The position numbers and the translations under genes are program-made. The notes below the pieces were generated by a model that made no database searches, was not told where the DNA came from, and saw only the letters and a list, made by a program, of their open reading frames with translations. This document shows, in pieces, positions 35,263 to 44,231 of a stretch of 64,000 nt of DNA. The number at the start of each line of letters is the position of its first letter. Within the stretch, counting starts at the first letter, position 1. The DNA comes from Cupriavidus taiwanensis LMG 19424 (lineage in GTDB: Bacteria; Pseudomonadota; Gammaproteobacteria; Burkholderiales; Burkholderiaceae), in contig NC_010530.1 in the NCBI RefSeq assembly GCF_000069785.1, forward strand, positions 1,234,001-1,298,000. Reading direction: 5' to 3'.

Positions 35263-36129
35263 ATGAAGATGCTCGACCATGATGTCCTGGCGACGGTGAT
35301 CGCCGTCGCCGAGACCGGCAACATGACGCGGGCCGCGGAAGCGGTGAACCGTTCGCAATCGGCGGTGAGCATGCAGATCAGGGCGCTCGAGGAAGCGCTG
35401 GGCCGGCCCCTGTTCGTGCGGCGGCCGCGCAGCATCGTGCTGACGCACGAGGGCGAAGTGCTGCTGGGCTTCGCCCGGCGGATGCTGGCCCTGCGCGACG
35501 AAGCCTGGGCGGCCGTGGTACGGCCGGAGGTGACGGGCAAGGTGGCGATTGGTGTGCCCGACGACTACGCGTCATCGCTGCTGCCGTCGGTGTTGAAAAA
35601 ATTCTCGACGACGTACCCGAAAGTGGAGATCCAGGTCATCGGCCTGCCCAGCAGCGCGCTCGCGCCGCTGGTCAAGGACGGGACCGTCGACCTGGTCTGC
35701 GGCACGCGCGTGAAGGGTCTGTCTGGCGACTTTATCCGCCATGAGCCGATGGCATGGGCCGCCATGGCCAACGGGCCGCAAGTCTGGGAGGACCGGCCGT
35801 TGCCCATCGCCGTGTTCATGCCGGGCAGCGTGGCGCGCGAAAACGCGATACGCAGCCTCGATCGCGCACGGATCGCGCATCGCACCTCGTACGAGAGCCC
35901 GAGCCTGCTGGGTCTGCTCAGCATGGTCGAGGCCGGCCTGGCCGTCGCCGCACTGGCCCGCTGCGCGATTCCGCCGCAACTGACCGTGCTCGGCCAGGCC
36001 CATGGCTTGCCCGACCTGCCGCCGCTCGAGCTGATTCTCGCGCGCAGCGCGAAGTCCAAGCGGCCGCCCTGCGATTTCCTCGCCGAACAGATCATGACGG
36101 ACCTTCGGGCAGGGGCAGGGCAGGCCTAG
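35263..36129 (+). CDS. LysR-family transcriptional regulator
   Basis: A 288-residue protein. The N-terminal helix-turn-helix is at about 17-60 (NMTRAAEAVNRSQSAVSMQIR) and the binding-protein-like effector domain follows. The ATG at 35263 is followed by a second ATG two codons later, and either could be used. A TTG upstream gives an N-terminus that is not LysR-like. It is divergent from the DUF3422 gene and convergent with the DadA-like gene. Its target is not clear from the sequence. Confidence 0.88.
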   Translation: MKMLDHDVLATVIAVAETGNMTRAAEAVNRSQSAVSMQIRALEEALGRPLFVRRPRSIVLTHEGEVLLGFARRMLALRDEAWAAVVRPEVTGKVAIGVPDDYASSLLPSVLKKFSTTYPKVEIQVIGLPSSALAPLVKDGTVDLVCGTRVKGLSGDFIRHEPMAWAAMANGPQVWEDRPLPIAVFMPGSVARENAIRSLDRARIAHRTSYESPSLLGLLSMVEAGLAVAALARCAIPPQLTVLGQAHGLPDLPPLELILARSAKSKRPPCDFLAEQIMTDLRAGAGQA

Positions 36130-36177
36130 CACCAGCCGCCTGCGTTGCCCGCAGGCCGGCCTTCCTGGCACCGGCAC

Positions 36178-37419
36178 TCAAGGGCCGAAGCGTGCCGGAT
36201 CGTACGGTCGGGCATCCACATACGGCGTCTCGCCGTCGATCAGCTCGGCAAGCAGCCGCGCCGTGGCAGGGCCGAGGGTAAAGCCCTGGTGCGCGTGTCC
36301 GAAGTGGAACCACAGGCCCGGATGGCGCGGCGCCGGGCCGACGACCGGGCGCATGTCGGCGACACAGGGCCTCGCCCCCAGCCACGGCGTGTCCTCGACG
36401 GGGGCGCCGAGTTCCAGCAGCTCGCTGGCATAGCGTTCGGCCCGCAGCAGCTGCACCGGGGTAGGGGGTGCCTCGTGGCGCGCAAACTCCGCGCCGGTGG
36501 TAAGGCGCAGGCCCCGCTTCATCGGCGCCAGCAAGAGGCCGTTTTCGGTATCGAGCAGCGGCAGGGCGGGCATGGCAGGGGCAGCGTAGTGGCGGTGGTA
36601 GCCGCGCTTCACGAACAGCGGAATGCGGTAGCCGAGCGGCCGGGTCAGCGCCGGCGCCCAGGGGCCCAGGGCGATGACCGCGTGCTGCGCCGTGACCATG
36701 CCGTCGGCCGTGGACACGCTCCATCCACCGCCGGCAGGCGTCAGCGTGGTGGCGTCGCCGCGGCTGAGGATGCCCCCGGCGGCCTCGTAGCAGGCAGCGT
36801 AGCGCTGGACCAGCTCGCCAGGGTCGGCGACGGTCCAGGGGTCGCGCCAATGGACCGCGCCTGCCAGCGACCCGCGCAGCGCCGGCTCCGCGGCGGCGAG
36901 GGCGGCGCCGGTCAGGATCCGGCAATCGAGGCCGTGCTCGCGCGACACCGCTTCGGCCTGCGCCGCATCGCGCTCGAACGCCGCGCTGGTGCGATAGGCC
37001 TGAAGCCATCCCCGCTTGCTGACCAGGTCCTGCGCGCCGGCCAGCGCGATCAGTCGCGCATGCTCGGTCAGGCAGTGCCGGATCAGCGCGCTGTATGCGG
37101 CGACCGTCTGCGTATAGCGGACCGGTGCGGATTCGTGCCAGTAGCGCGCCAGCGCGGGCATCAGGCCGGCCAGTGCGCGCGGATGGTAATGGACATCGTT
37201 GCCTTGCCGCGCCATCACGCGCAACACGGCGGTCCACTCGCGCGGGAAGGCGTAAGGCTGCACCGCCTCGCGCTGGATGATGCCGGCATTGCCGTAGGAG
37301 GTTTCGCGGCCCGGCGCCTGCCGGTCGACCAGCACTACCGTGTGGCCGCGCTGGCGCAGCGCCAGCGCCGTGCAGACGCCAACCATGCCGGCGCCAAGTA
37401 CCAGGATGTCTTTGCTCAT
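36178..37419 (-). CDS. FAD-dependent D-amino-acid dehydrogenase-like oxidoreductase (DadA type)
   Basis: A 413-residue flavoprotein of the DAO superfamily. The N-terminal motif is VLGAGMVGVCTALALRQRGH and the YGNAGIIQREAVQPYAFP segment is typical of DadA-type enzymes. The C-terminal FAD contact is in WFHFGHAHQGFTLGPATARLLAELI. It should oxidise a D-amino acid (or proline/sarcosine-like substrate) with transfer to quinones. The ATG at 37419 directly precedes the dinucleotide motif. It converges on the LysR gene with a 48-bp gap. Confidence 0.88.
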   Translation of the reverse strand: MSKDILVLGAGMVGVCTALALRQRGHTVVLVDRQAPGRETSYGNAGIIQREAVQPYAFPREWTAVLRVMARQGNDVHYHPRALAGLMPALARYWHESAPVRYTQTVAAYSALIRHCLTEHARLIALAGAQDLVSKRGWLQAYRTSAAFERDAAQAEAVSREHGLDCRILTGAALAAAEPALRGSLAGAVHWRDPWTVADPGELVQRYAACYEAAGGILSRGDATTLTPAGGGWSVSTADGMVTAQHAVIALGPWAPALTRPLGYRIPLFVKRGYHRHYAAPAMPALPLLDTENGLLLAPMKRGLRLTTGAEFARHEAPPTPVQLLRAERYASELLELGAPVEDTPWLGARPCVADMRPVVGPAPRHPGLWFHFGHAHQGFTLGPATARLLAELIDGETPYVDARPYDPARFGP

Positions 37420-37570
37420 GCGGTAGGGTATGCCTTGCCTGCAACGTCGATGCGATGCCACGATTCTGCAACACCGGCGTGCCGGGCGGAACCGGCATCC
37501 GGAGCCATTATCTGTCGCGCGCGCCTTTCTTGACTATAGTGCTTAGTGATCACAGTCAGCTTGGGTCACC

Positions 37571-37687
37571 ATGGACATCCGACATGGGCATCCGCAAGCC
37601 GTGCAGGGCCGGGAGATCATGATGATGAGGCTGCTGCTCTCTCTTTACCACTTCACCGATGACCGGGCCGCGAAGGCGGCTCGCTAG
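37571..37687 (+). CDS. Possible 38-residue leader peptide upstream of the SulP gene
   Basis: A short frame beginning MDIRHGHPQAV, with three consecutive methionines, then RLLLSLYHFTDDRAAKAAR. It stops 33 bp before the SulP start on the same strand. A TTGACT hexamer lies upstream at about 37532 and could be a -35 element. There is no clear ribosome site for the first Met. It may be a leader peptide or a chance frame. Confidence 0.25.
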   Translation: MDIRHGHPQAVQGREIMMMRLLLSLYHFTDDRAAKAAR

Positions 37688-37720
37688 TCGGAGGCGGCCG
37701 CGCCAGCGTTGCAAGCTCCC

Positions 37721-39451
37721 ATGGAACCCCAGGATATCTCTCCCTCAGTGAGGCGCGAAGTCAGCAAGCCGCCCGGCTGGCTGCGCTGGCTGCCTGGTCT
37801 GCTGATGCTGAAGTCATACCAGCCGGCCTGGCTGCCCCGGGACATCGCCGGCGGGCTGGTGCTGACCACCATGCTGGTGCCGGTCGGCATTGCCTACGCC
37901 GAAGCTTCCGGCGTACCCGGTGTCTACGGCCTCTATGCCACCATCATTCCCCTGCTGGCGTACGCCGTATTTGGGCCAAGCCGGATCCTGGTGCTGGGTC
38001 CGGATTCCGCGCTGGCGGCGCCGATTCTGGCCGTGGTGCTGCAGCTCTCAGGCGGCGATCCGGGCCGGGCGGTCCTGGTGGCCAGCATGATGGCGGTCGT
38101 CTCGGGCGCGTTCTGTATCATCCTGGGCCTGCTGCGGCTGGGCTTTATCACCGAACTGCTGTCCAAGCCGATACGCTACGGCTATATGAACGGCATCGCC
38201 CTGGCCGTGCTGGTCAGCCAGCTGCCGAAGCTGTTCGCAATTTCGGTCGAGGACGCCGGCCCGCTGCGCGAGTTGCTCAGCCTGGGCCAGGCGATCGCAG
38301 CGGGCCAGGCCAACTGGACCAGCTTTGCGGTCGGCGCCGGCAGCCTGGTGCTGATCCTGTTGCTGAAGCGCTTCGAGCGCGTTCCCGGAATCCTGATCGC
38401 CGTGATTGTCGCCACGCTGCTGGTCAGCGCGCTCCACCTGGACCAGGCCGGCGTGAAGGTGCTGGGCACGATTCCCCAAGGCCTGCCTGGCTTTGTCGTA
38501 CCCTGGCTGAGCGGCGTGGACCTGGTAGAGATCCTGCTGGGCGGGTGTGCGGTGGCGCTGATCTCGTTCGCGGATACCAGCGTGCTGTCGCGCACCTACG
38601 CCGCGCGCACCAACACCCGGGTCGACCCCAACCAGGAGATGGTCGGCCTGGGCGCCGCCAACCTGGCCGCGGGCTTCTTCCAGGGCTTTCCGATCAGCAG
38701 CAGCGCCTCGCGCACGCCAGTCGCGGAGGCCGCGGGCGCGAAGACCCAGCTCACCGGCGTGGTGGGCGCGCTGGCCGTGGCGGCGCTGCTGATGTTCGCG
38801 CCCAATCTGCTGCAGTACCTGCCCAACAGCGCACTGGCCGCGGTGGTGATCGCGGCGGCCATCGGCCTGTTCGAGGTGGCGGACCTGAAGCGCATCTACC
38901 GCATCCAGCAGTGGGAATTCTGGCTTTCCATGGTGTGCTTTGCCGCGGTGGCCGTGTTTGGCGCCATCCCGGGCATATTCCTTGCCGTGGTGATTGCCGT
39001 GATCGAGTTCCTCTGGGACGGCTGGCGGCCGCATTTCGCCGTGCTCGGGCGCGTCGAGGGCCTGCGCGGCTACCACGACACCAAGCGCTACCCGCACGCG
39101 GCGCGCATCGATGGCCTGGTGCTGTTCCGCTGGGATGCGCCGCTGTTCTTCGCCAATGCCGAACTGTTCCAGCAACGCCTGATGGAAGCGATCGAGGAAT
39201 CGCCGACACCGGTGCGCAGGGTCGTGGTGGCAGCCGAGCCGGTGACCAGCGTCGACGTGACCTCGGCCGACATGCTGCGGGAGCTGGGCGGCATCCTGCG
39301 CGAGCGCGGCATCGCGCTGCATTTTGCCGAGATGAAGGATCCCGTGCGCGACAAGCTCAGGCGCTTCGAGCTGCTGGAAGCGATCGGCGACCGGAATTTC
39401 CACCCGACGGTGGGCAGCGCGGTGGATGACTATCTCGGCAAATCCCCTTGA
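37721..39451 (+). CDS. SulP-family anion transporter with STAS domain
   Basis: A 576-residue transporter. About 11-14 membrane segments span residues 40-420, starting with the SulP motif QPAWLPRDIAGGLVLTTMLVPVGIAYA. The DTSVLSRTYAAR and FPISSSASRTPVAE segments follow, the latter a conserved SulP signature. The C-terminal STAS domain covers about 450-565. It carries sulfate, bicarbonate, or dicarboxylate-type anions by proton or sodium coupling, and the substrate is open. The ATG at 37721 is preferred over a TTG four codons earlier. It converges with the PPK2 gene, 26 bp apart. Confidence 0.92.
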   Translation: MEPQDISPSVRREVSKPPGWLRWLPGLLMLKSYQPAWLPRDIAGGLVLTTMLVPVGIAYAEASGVPGVYGLYATIIPLLAYAVFGPSRILVLGPDSALAAPILAVVLQLSGGDPGRAVLVASMMAVVSGAFCIILGLLRLGFITELLSKPIRYGYMNGIALAVLVSQLPKLFAISVEDAGPLRELLSLGQAIAAGQANWTSFAVGAGSLVLILLLKRFERVPGILIAVIVATLLVSALHLDQAGVKVLGTIPQGLPGFVVPWLSGVDLVEILLGGCAVALISFADTSVLSRTYAARTNTRVDPNQEMVGLGAANLAAGFFQGFPISSSASRTPVAEAAGAKTQLTGVVGALAVAALLMFAPNLLQYLPNSALAAVVIAAAIGLFEVADLKRIYRIQQWEFWLSMVCFAAVAVFGAIPGIFLAVVIAVIEFLWDGWRPHFAVLGRVEGLRGYHDTKRYPHAARIDGLVLFRWDAPLFFANAELFQQRLMEAIEESPTPVRRVVVAAEPVTSVDVTSADMLRELGGILRERGIALHFAEMKDPVRDKLRRFELLEAIGDRNFHPTVGSAVDDYLGKSP

Positions 39452-39477
39452 TTGCCCGCCGCGCCGGACGCACGCTG

Positions 39478-40353
39478 TCAGTAGCGCGCTTCGACAAGCC
39501 GGTAGGGATAGTCGGGCTCGCGGTATCCCTCGGCCTTCTGCCGGGGCGGCAGCTTGACCGGCTTGCGCGGGATTTTCTCGTAGGGAATCTGGTCCAGCAT
39601 GTGCCGGATGATGTTCAGGCGCGCCCGCCGCTTGTCGTTGGAGTCCGCGACATACCAGGGGGCGAAGTCGCTGTCGGACGCGGCGAACATGGCGTCGCGG
39701 GCGCGGGAATAGTCGTACCAGCGGCTGTACGAGCGCAAGTCCATCTCCGTGAGCTTCCAGAGCTTGCGGCCGTCCTTGATGCGTCCTTGCAGCCGGCGGG
39801 TCTGCTCCTCCTGGCTGACCTCGAGCCAGTATTTGATCAGGATGATGCCGGAGTTGACGATGGCGCGCTCGACCAGCGGCACGGCGCGCAGGAACTCCTC
39901 GGCCTGGGTTTCGGTGCAGAACCCCATCACGCGCTCGACGCCCGCGCGGTTATACCAGCTGCGGTCGAAGATGACGATCTCCCCCGCGGCCGGCAGATGC
40001 GGCAGATAGCGCTGCAAGTACATCTGGGTCTTCTCGCGATCGGTCGGCGCGGGCAGCGCGACCACCCGGAAGATGCGCGGACTGACGCGTTCGGTGATGG
40101 CCTTGATGGTGCCGCCCTTGCCCGCGCCGTCGCGGCCTTCGAAGATCACGCAGACCTTGGTGCCGCTCGCCTGCACCCATTGCTGCAGTGCCACCAGCTC
40201 GACGTGAAGGGGGAACAGTTGCTTCTGGTAAGCCTTCTCGTCCATGCGCTCGGTCCGCTGAGGCCCGGGTGCCTCGCCGCGGCTTTCATCGCCGTCCGGC
40301 GGCGCTGCCTCGTCGCGGGCGCGGGCCTGGTGCTTGTCTTTCTTCTTGGCCAT
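39478..40353 (-). CDS. ppk2: Polyphosphate kinase 2 (PPK2)
   Basis: A 291-residue PPK2. Walker A is GRDGAGKGGT (73-82), Walker B is DRSWYNRAGVERVMGF from residue 130, and the lid/QGR region lies near residue 195. The ATG at 40353 has a GGAGA ribosome site 4 bp upstream. PPK2 transfers phosphate between polyphosphate and nucleoside mono- or diphosphates, acting on nucleotide pools and polyphosphate stores. A lysine-rich N-terminal tail (KKKDKHQARARDE) extends before the core. A longer frame upstream is not family-like. Confidence 0.93.
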   Translation of the reverse strand: MAKKKDKHQARARDEAAPPDGDESRGEAPGPQRTERMDEKAYQKQLFPLHVELVALQQWVQASGTKVCVIFEGRDGAGKGGTIKAITERVSPRIFRVVALPAPTDREKTQMYLQRYLPHLPAAGEIVIFDRSWYNRAGVERVMGFCTETQAEEFLRAVPLVERAIVNSGIILIKYWLEVSQEEQTRRLQGRIKDGRKLWKLTEMDLRSYSRWYDYSRARDAMFAASDSDFAPWYVADSNDKRRARLNIIRHMLDQIPYEKIPRKPVKLPPRQKAEGYREPDYPYRLVEARY

Positions 40354-40619
40354 GATTCTCCTACATTGTTTTTGCGTTCCAGTGCTTGCGCGAGGCAGGC
40401 GTTGAAGTACGTGGCCCTGGTGCCGGCAACGACTGGCCGGGAAGCCCGCAAGGCTCACCGCTTAACAATAGCAACAATAATGCGCAGTGAAAGGCCGCTG
40501 TCGTTGAGACAAACCGGACATTGGATCCGGCGGAAAGCGGGCAGGGCGCGCAGGCTGGCCCGCGCCTTGCCCGGACCATACGCCGGGGTGGCGCAACCGC
40601 ATCCCCGGGGGACTGCACA

Positions 40620-41648
40620 ATGAACATCCTGAACTGGCTGCGGCATCGCGGACCCCGTCAGGACGGGGACGGCAGGCACGCGGCTGCCGCGCTGGCGGAG
40701 CGCGTGACCCGGCCGTGCCCGTACGTGCGGCTGGTGCCCGGCTATCGCAAGCAGCTTGCGCCGGCGCTGGCAGTCGCCCACCAGTACTTGCGCGATGTGG
40801 TGGCAGGCTTGCCGGAGCCCTCCATCGCCAGCGACGCGGCGTGGGAGAGCGACCCGTACATCCATGCCTTCTTTGGCACGCCGCAGGATGTCATGCCCGC
40901 CCTCAGCCGGTCGGCCGACTTGCGCGACTATTTCAGCCGCTCGGCGCCGGCGCCCGAGGCCTATGCCGTGCTGGGCATGGAAAAGCAGGAACGGCGCACC
41001 CTGGGCTTCGCCCTGGAAGGGGACGTGATGCGCTCGGACGTGCCCCAGCTGACGCTCAGCTTCACCGACCACCGGGTCCGGATCTGCGCAGCCAGCGACG
41101 CGGCGCTGCGTGAAGAAATCGCCGGGCGCATGCTGGACCAGCTTGCGCTGCAGGCACTGGCGCAGGTTGCGAGCGGCAAGTCCCGGCGCGACCTCGTCGA
41201 ACAAGAGCAAGTCTTGCTGACCACACGCCTGCATCTGCTTGAAAGGCAGGGTGTCGGCATGCGCGGCGTCCTCGGCAATGGCGACGAGGCCGATGCCGGA
41301 GAAGCCGCGCGGCTGCGCGAGCAGGTGGCGCAGAATGAATCGGCGCTTGCCGGCCTGGGCGTGGCCAGCGGCAGGGCGGGCATGCCGGAGCGCCAGTTGC
41401 AGGCCCTGGTCGAGGTACTCTCGCATGCGCAGTCCAGCTTCTCGGTGAAGCGGGAGCCGGTCCGGCTAAGCCGCCTCAATGTCGTGCTGGCGCCGGGCAG
41501 TGCCGAGCCGGGCGAAAACCTGCTGTTGATGAGCGCCCATATCCCCGGCGATCCGCCGCTGGTCCGCACCTTTGCGCTGGTCCGCGTGGCCCGGGCCGGG
41601 ATGCTGTCGCCCATGCAATTGCTTGATGACGCTGCGCGCATGCTGTAA
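40620..41648 (+). CDS. Uncharacterised 342-residue protein
   Basis: A soluble protein with no signal peptide or membrane helix and no family I recognise. The N-terminal half has YIHAFFGTPQDVMPALSRSADLRDYF. A central stretch (about 180-270) is helical and Glu/Gln-rich (EQVAQNESALAGLG), likely coiled coil. The C-terminal part is beta-rich with a hydrophobic end (LLLMSAHIPGDPPLVRTFALV). It diverges from PPK2 across 266 bp and is followed by a GNAT gene 36 bp downstream, so a two-gene operon is likely. Function is unknown. Confidence 0.68.
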   Translation: MNILNWLRHRGPRQDGDGRHAAAALAERVTRPCPYVRLVPGYRKQLAPALAVAHQYLRDVVAGLPEPSIASDAAWESDPYIHAFFGTPQDVMPALSRSADLRDYFSRSAPAPEAYAVLGMEKQERRTLGFALEGDVMRSDVPQLTLSFTDHRVRICAASDAALREEIAGRMLDQLALQALAQVASGKSRRDLVEQEQVLLTTRLHLLERQGVGMRGVLGNGDEADAGEAARLREQVAQNESALAGLGVASGRAGMPERQLQALVEVLSHAQSSFSVKREPVRLSRLNVVLAPGSAEPGENLLLMSAHIPGDPPLVRTFALVRVARAGMLSPMQLLDDAARML

Positions 41649-41684
41649 GGCTATGGCGTGGCAACACTTTTTGTGGAGGACGGC

Positions 41685-42239
41685 ATGGATGCAGCCAAGG
41701 CCGTGCATGGCAACACTGACCCGGCCGCGTTCGAGCCGTTCACCCTGCGGCTGCGCGACGGACGGGACGTCCTGGTGCGCGAGATTGCCGAAGGCGACAA
41801 GGCCGGCCTGCTGGCGGCCTTCAACCGGCTTTCCGCCGATGCGCGCTACGCCAGGTTCATGGCAGCCATGGCGCAACTGCCGGAAGCCATGCTCGAGCAA
41901 GCGACACACCCGTCCGCGGAGCGCGAGTTTGCCCTGGTGGCGCTCGCCACCGAAGGCAACGCGCCGGGCATTGTGGCCGGGGCGCGTTACGCCGCGGCGC
42001 CAGGCAGCGATACCTGCGAGTTCGCCGTAACGGTCAGCGATGACTGGCACCGGCTCGGCCTCGCGAGGCGGCTGCTGGCCGTCCTGGTCGATGTCGCCCG
42101 GCGCCGCGGCTATCGATGCATGGAGGGCTATGTCCTGTCGTCGAATACCGCCATGCGGCAACTGGCGCACCGGCTTGGATTTGCCGACGTACCGTGTCCG
42201 GACGATGCCACGCTGCGCGTCGTGACACTTGCGCTGTAG
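41685..42239 (+). CDS. GNAT-family N-acetyltransferase
   Basis: A 184-residue GNAT protein. The acetyl-CoA-binding motif is near WHRLGLARRLLAVLVDVARRRG (about 122-143), preceded by EFAVTVSDDW and followed by the SSNTAMRQLAHRLGF segment typical of the fold. GGAGG lies 6 bp before ATG 41685, which decides the start over an upstream GTG at 41658. It resembles single-domain homologues of the acetyltransferase half of Pat-type protein acetylases. The substrate is not determined. Confidence 0.82.
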   Translation: MDAAKAVHGNTDPAAFEPFTLRLRDGRDVLVREIAEGDKAGLLAAFNRLSADARYARFMAAMAQLPEAMLEQATHPSAEREFALVALATEGNAPGIVAGARYAAAPGSDTCEFAVTVSDDWHRLGLARRLLAVLVDVARRRGYRCMEGYVLSSNTAMRQLAHRLGFADVPCPDDATLRVVTLAL

Positions 42240-42246
42240 GGGCGTG

Positions 42247-42315
42247 TCAGAAATTCAGGGTCGCGGAGATTGCCACCATCTGGTCATGCGCGGTGATGGT
42301 CTCGGGCTTGCGCAT
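42247..42315 (-). pseudogene. Remnant resembling an outer-membrane porin C-terminus
   Basis: On the minus strand a 22-codon frame ends HDQMVAISATLNF and stops. The terminal phenylalanine preceded by alternating hydrophobic residues is the C-terminal signature of outer-membrane beta-barrels. Directly upstream in frame is a TAG, so no intact gene exists. It lies between the GNAT gene and the AT-rich repeats, suggesting that a porin gene was lost here by rearrangement. Support is short and indirect. Confidence 0.3.
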
Positions 42316-42376
42316 CGCGGCCTACGGTCACGGACAGGCGGAAAGTCGCCAGCATGCCAGCCTGGGCAACGGGGGA

Positions 42377-42420
42377 TGACATTTCTAATCATCCCAAAGG
42401 TGACATTACTAATAATCCCC
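42377..42420. repeat. Two imperfect direct repeats in an AT-rich patch
   Basis: TGACATTTCTAATCATCCC at 42377-42395 is repeated as TGACATTACTAATAATCCC at 42401-42419, with a 24-bp period and two mismatches. The sequence from here to about 42470 is much more AT-rich than the rest of the window. Tandem end repeats of this type (TGACATT.CTAAT) resemble the ends of some IS21-like or ISNCY elements, as far as I recall. No transposase gene is present, so at most this is an insertion scar. Confidence 0.5.
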
Positions 42421-42542
42421 AACAAGCAATTTTCGCATAATAAGTGTTATGTCAAATACCAACCATACAGCCCCAACAAGCCACTTGTAAAACCCACCCG
42501 GGATTGCAGAGACTTGATCCTCATTCACGCGATTCCCCGTAC

Positions 42543-43955
42543 ATGGACAAGCCCGCGCTGCCCCCGGACCCTTTGCTCGATGCGATGTTGCGCACCGTTC
42601 CGCGCCGCTATAGGTTGCCGGAACTCGACGACGCCTGCGCGCTACCCGTGGATGCCAGTCCGGCGACGACGCTGGCGCTCGTAATCGAACAGGCCCGCGC
42701 CGCACTGGAACGTGGCGAGATGCCGGGTGCGGCTTTGAAAGATCGCTTTACCAATGCGCTAGAGCGCCTGGTGCGTGAAGCGATGCGTGCGGACGGCGGC
42801 GATCCGGTGTTCCAGGCCATGGTCTTGCGGCATCGGGCCGCGTCCGTGCGGGAGTACGCGTCGCTGTCCGCGCGCGCGGACCAGGACCGCCGCGCTGTCC
42901 GCGCTGCCGTCAATGCGGTCGCCCATCCTGGCAAGCAGCAACGACTCGGCCCCGGCCCGCAACGCGAGGCGCTGGCCCGGCTGCATGCCTACGCCGGCGC
43001 TGCGGCCTGGAACAAGCTGCACGACGCCGTACAGCAGTTGCCGGAGATGCCGCAGACGCCCGCGATGGCTGGCGAACCGCCGGGAACACGCGGCCTGGCT
43101 CAATTGCGGGAACACCCGGCGCTGGCGCGTCTGCGCCGCCTGGATACGCTGGCGTCGGACCCGCTCGTCGCGCAATACCGGTCGCTGTGGGAACGGTACG
43201 GTCCGCGCTCGGGCAGCGCTTCGGCTGTCGCGCAGGGTCGGTCTTCGCGGCAGCGTGGCGAGGCCGCTGAGGCGCTCGCGGCGCGCGCGCTCGAGGCGTT
43301 GGCGCAGCGGCTAAACGCCGCGACGGGCGCATCGGCGCCTTACCGCGCGGTGACGTCGATGCGCGTACCGGCCGCGATTCCGGCCGCGCATCAACACGCC
43401 AAGAGCGAATGGGATGTGGTGCTGCTGCGGAAAGCAGCCGCAGTCGGCGACACTGCCGGCGACACCGCCGAAGGTACGCCGGCCTGGGACGTGTGCCTGC
43501 TGGTCGAGGTCAAGGCCTCGGTCGACGCCGCCGCCACGGATTTTCCGCGGCTGCTGCGTGGCTTGCGCCTGCTCGCGCATGCGGACCAGGACACCGTCTA
43601 TCCGTTTGCGACCCGGCAAGGCACGGTGCCGCTGCGCGGTGCCGCGCTGCATACCCTGCCCACCGCGTCTACGGCCTTGTCCCGCACGGTGCTCTATTGT
43701 TGCGACGCGCCTGCCGAGCCGACACCACGCCTGCTCAGTGCCGCCAGCCGGATGCAGCTGCTGTCGGCAACGCCGACGCTGGACTTCGCCGTCAAGCTGA
43801 CGGTTGCATCGGCCGCCGACGCCAGCGATCTCGAGCCGGTCTGGCTGGCGCTGCTGGAGTCGCCCGGCTGGCGTGCCGTGCTTAACCAGCTTGCGGCGTT
43901 GCGTCAGGTCCGCGAGCTCATGATGCATCCGGACGACTTGCTGGCCGCGGTGTAG
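42543..43955 (+). CDS. Uncharacterised protein with a PD-(D/E)XK-like nuclease motif
   Basis: A 470-residue soluble protein. The N-terminal half is helical and Arg/Ala-rich. From about residue 240 a Glu/Arg-rich helix (SRQRGEAAEALAARALEAL) leads into a possible nuclease core. Asp291 in SEWDVVLL is followed after 30 residues by Glu322-Val-Lys324 in LLVEVKAS, the D...ExK arrangement of restriction-endonuclease-like folds. A Gly/Ala/Asp-rich insert separates the two strands. Relatives in this bacterial group are sometimes annotated as DAHP synthase; I see no such domain. It stands alone between an AT-rich scar and an SRPBCC gene. ATG 42543 was chosen because it follows the AT-rich stretch. Confidence 0.65.
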   Translation: MDKPALPPDPLLDAMLRTVPRRYRLPELDDACALPVDASPATTLALVIEQARAALERGEMPGAALKDRFTNALERLVREAMRADGGDPVFQAMVLRHRAASVREYASLSARADQDRRAVRAAVNAVAHPGKQQRLGPGPQREALARLHAYAGAAAWNKLHDAVQQLPEMPQTPAMAGEPPGTRGLAQLREHPALARLRRLDTLASDPLVAQYRSLWERYGPRSGSASAVAQGRSSRQRGEAAEALAARALEALAQRLNAATGASAPYRAVTSMRVPAAIPAAHQHAKSEWDVVLLRKAAAVGDTAGDTAEGTPAWDVCLLVEVKASVDAAATDFPRLLRGLRLLAHADQDTVYPFATRQGTVPLRGAALHTLPTASTALSRTVLYCCDAPAEPTPRLLSAASRMQLLSATPTLDFAVKLTVASAADASDLEPVWLALLESPGWRAVLNQLAALRQVRELMMHPDDLLAAV

Positions 43956-44231
43956 GCAAGGCATGGCCGAGCCAGGAGGCGCGCAGCATCAGCAATGCGA
44001 CATCCCTTTCGGCCGGCGTCAGGCCCCAGTGATTCGCCCGGAGGGCTGCGTGTGGCGGCATCCGCACGCCGCCGTCTCAAACGCGTCCGCTATTCCCGTC
44101 CTGTTCTTCCAGCCCTGCGCGTAATATCTGCACCGCCCCCTGCGACCCTTGCCGCGGCAGGAGCCACCGTGACGCCCCGCCTCTGGAATGAGACTTGCAC
44201 CGGTTTGCGCGCCTTTTGAATAGGAGGTGCT

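Noticed and set aside
43995..44219. A 74-codon frame upstream of the SRPBCC gene
   Set aside because: Arg/Pro-rich, no ribosome site and no domain; likely chance in GC-rich DNA.
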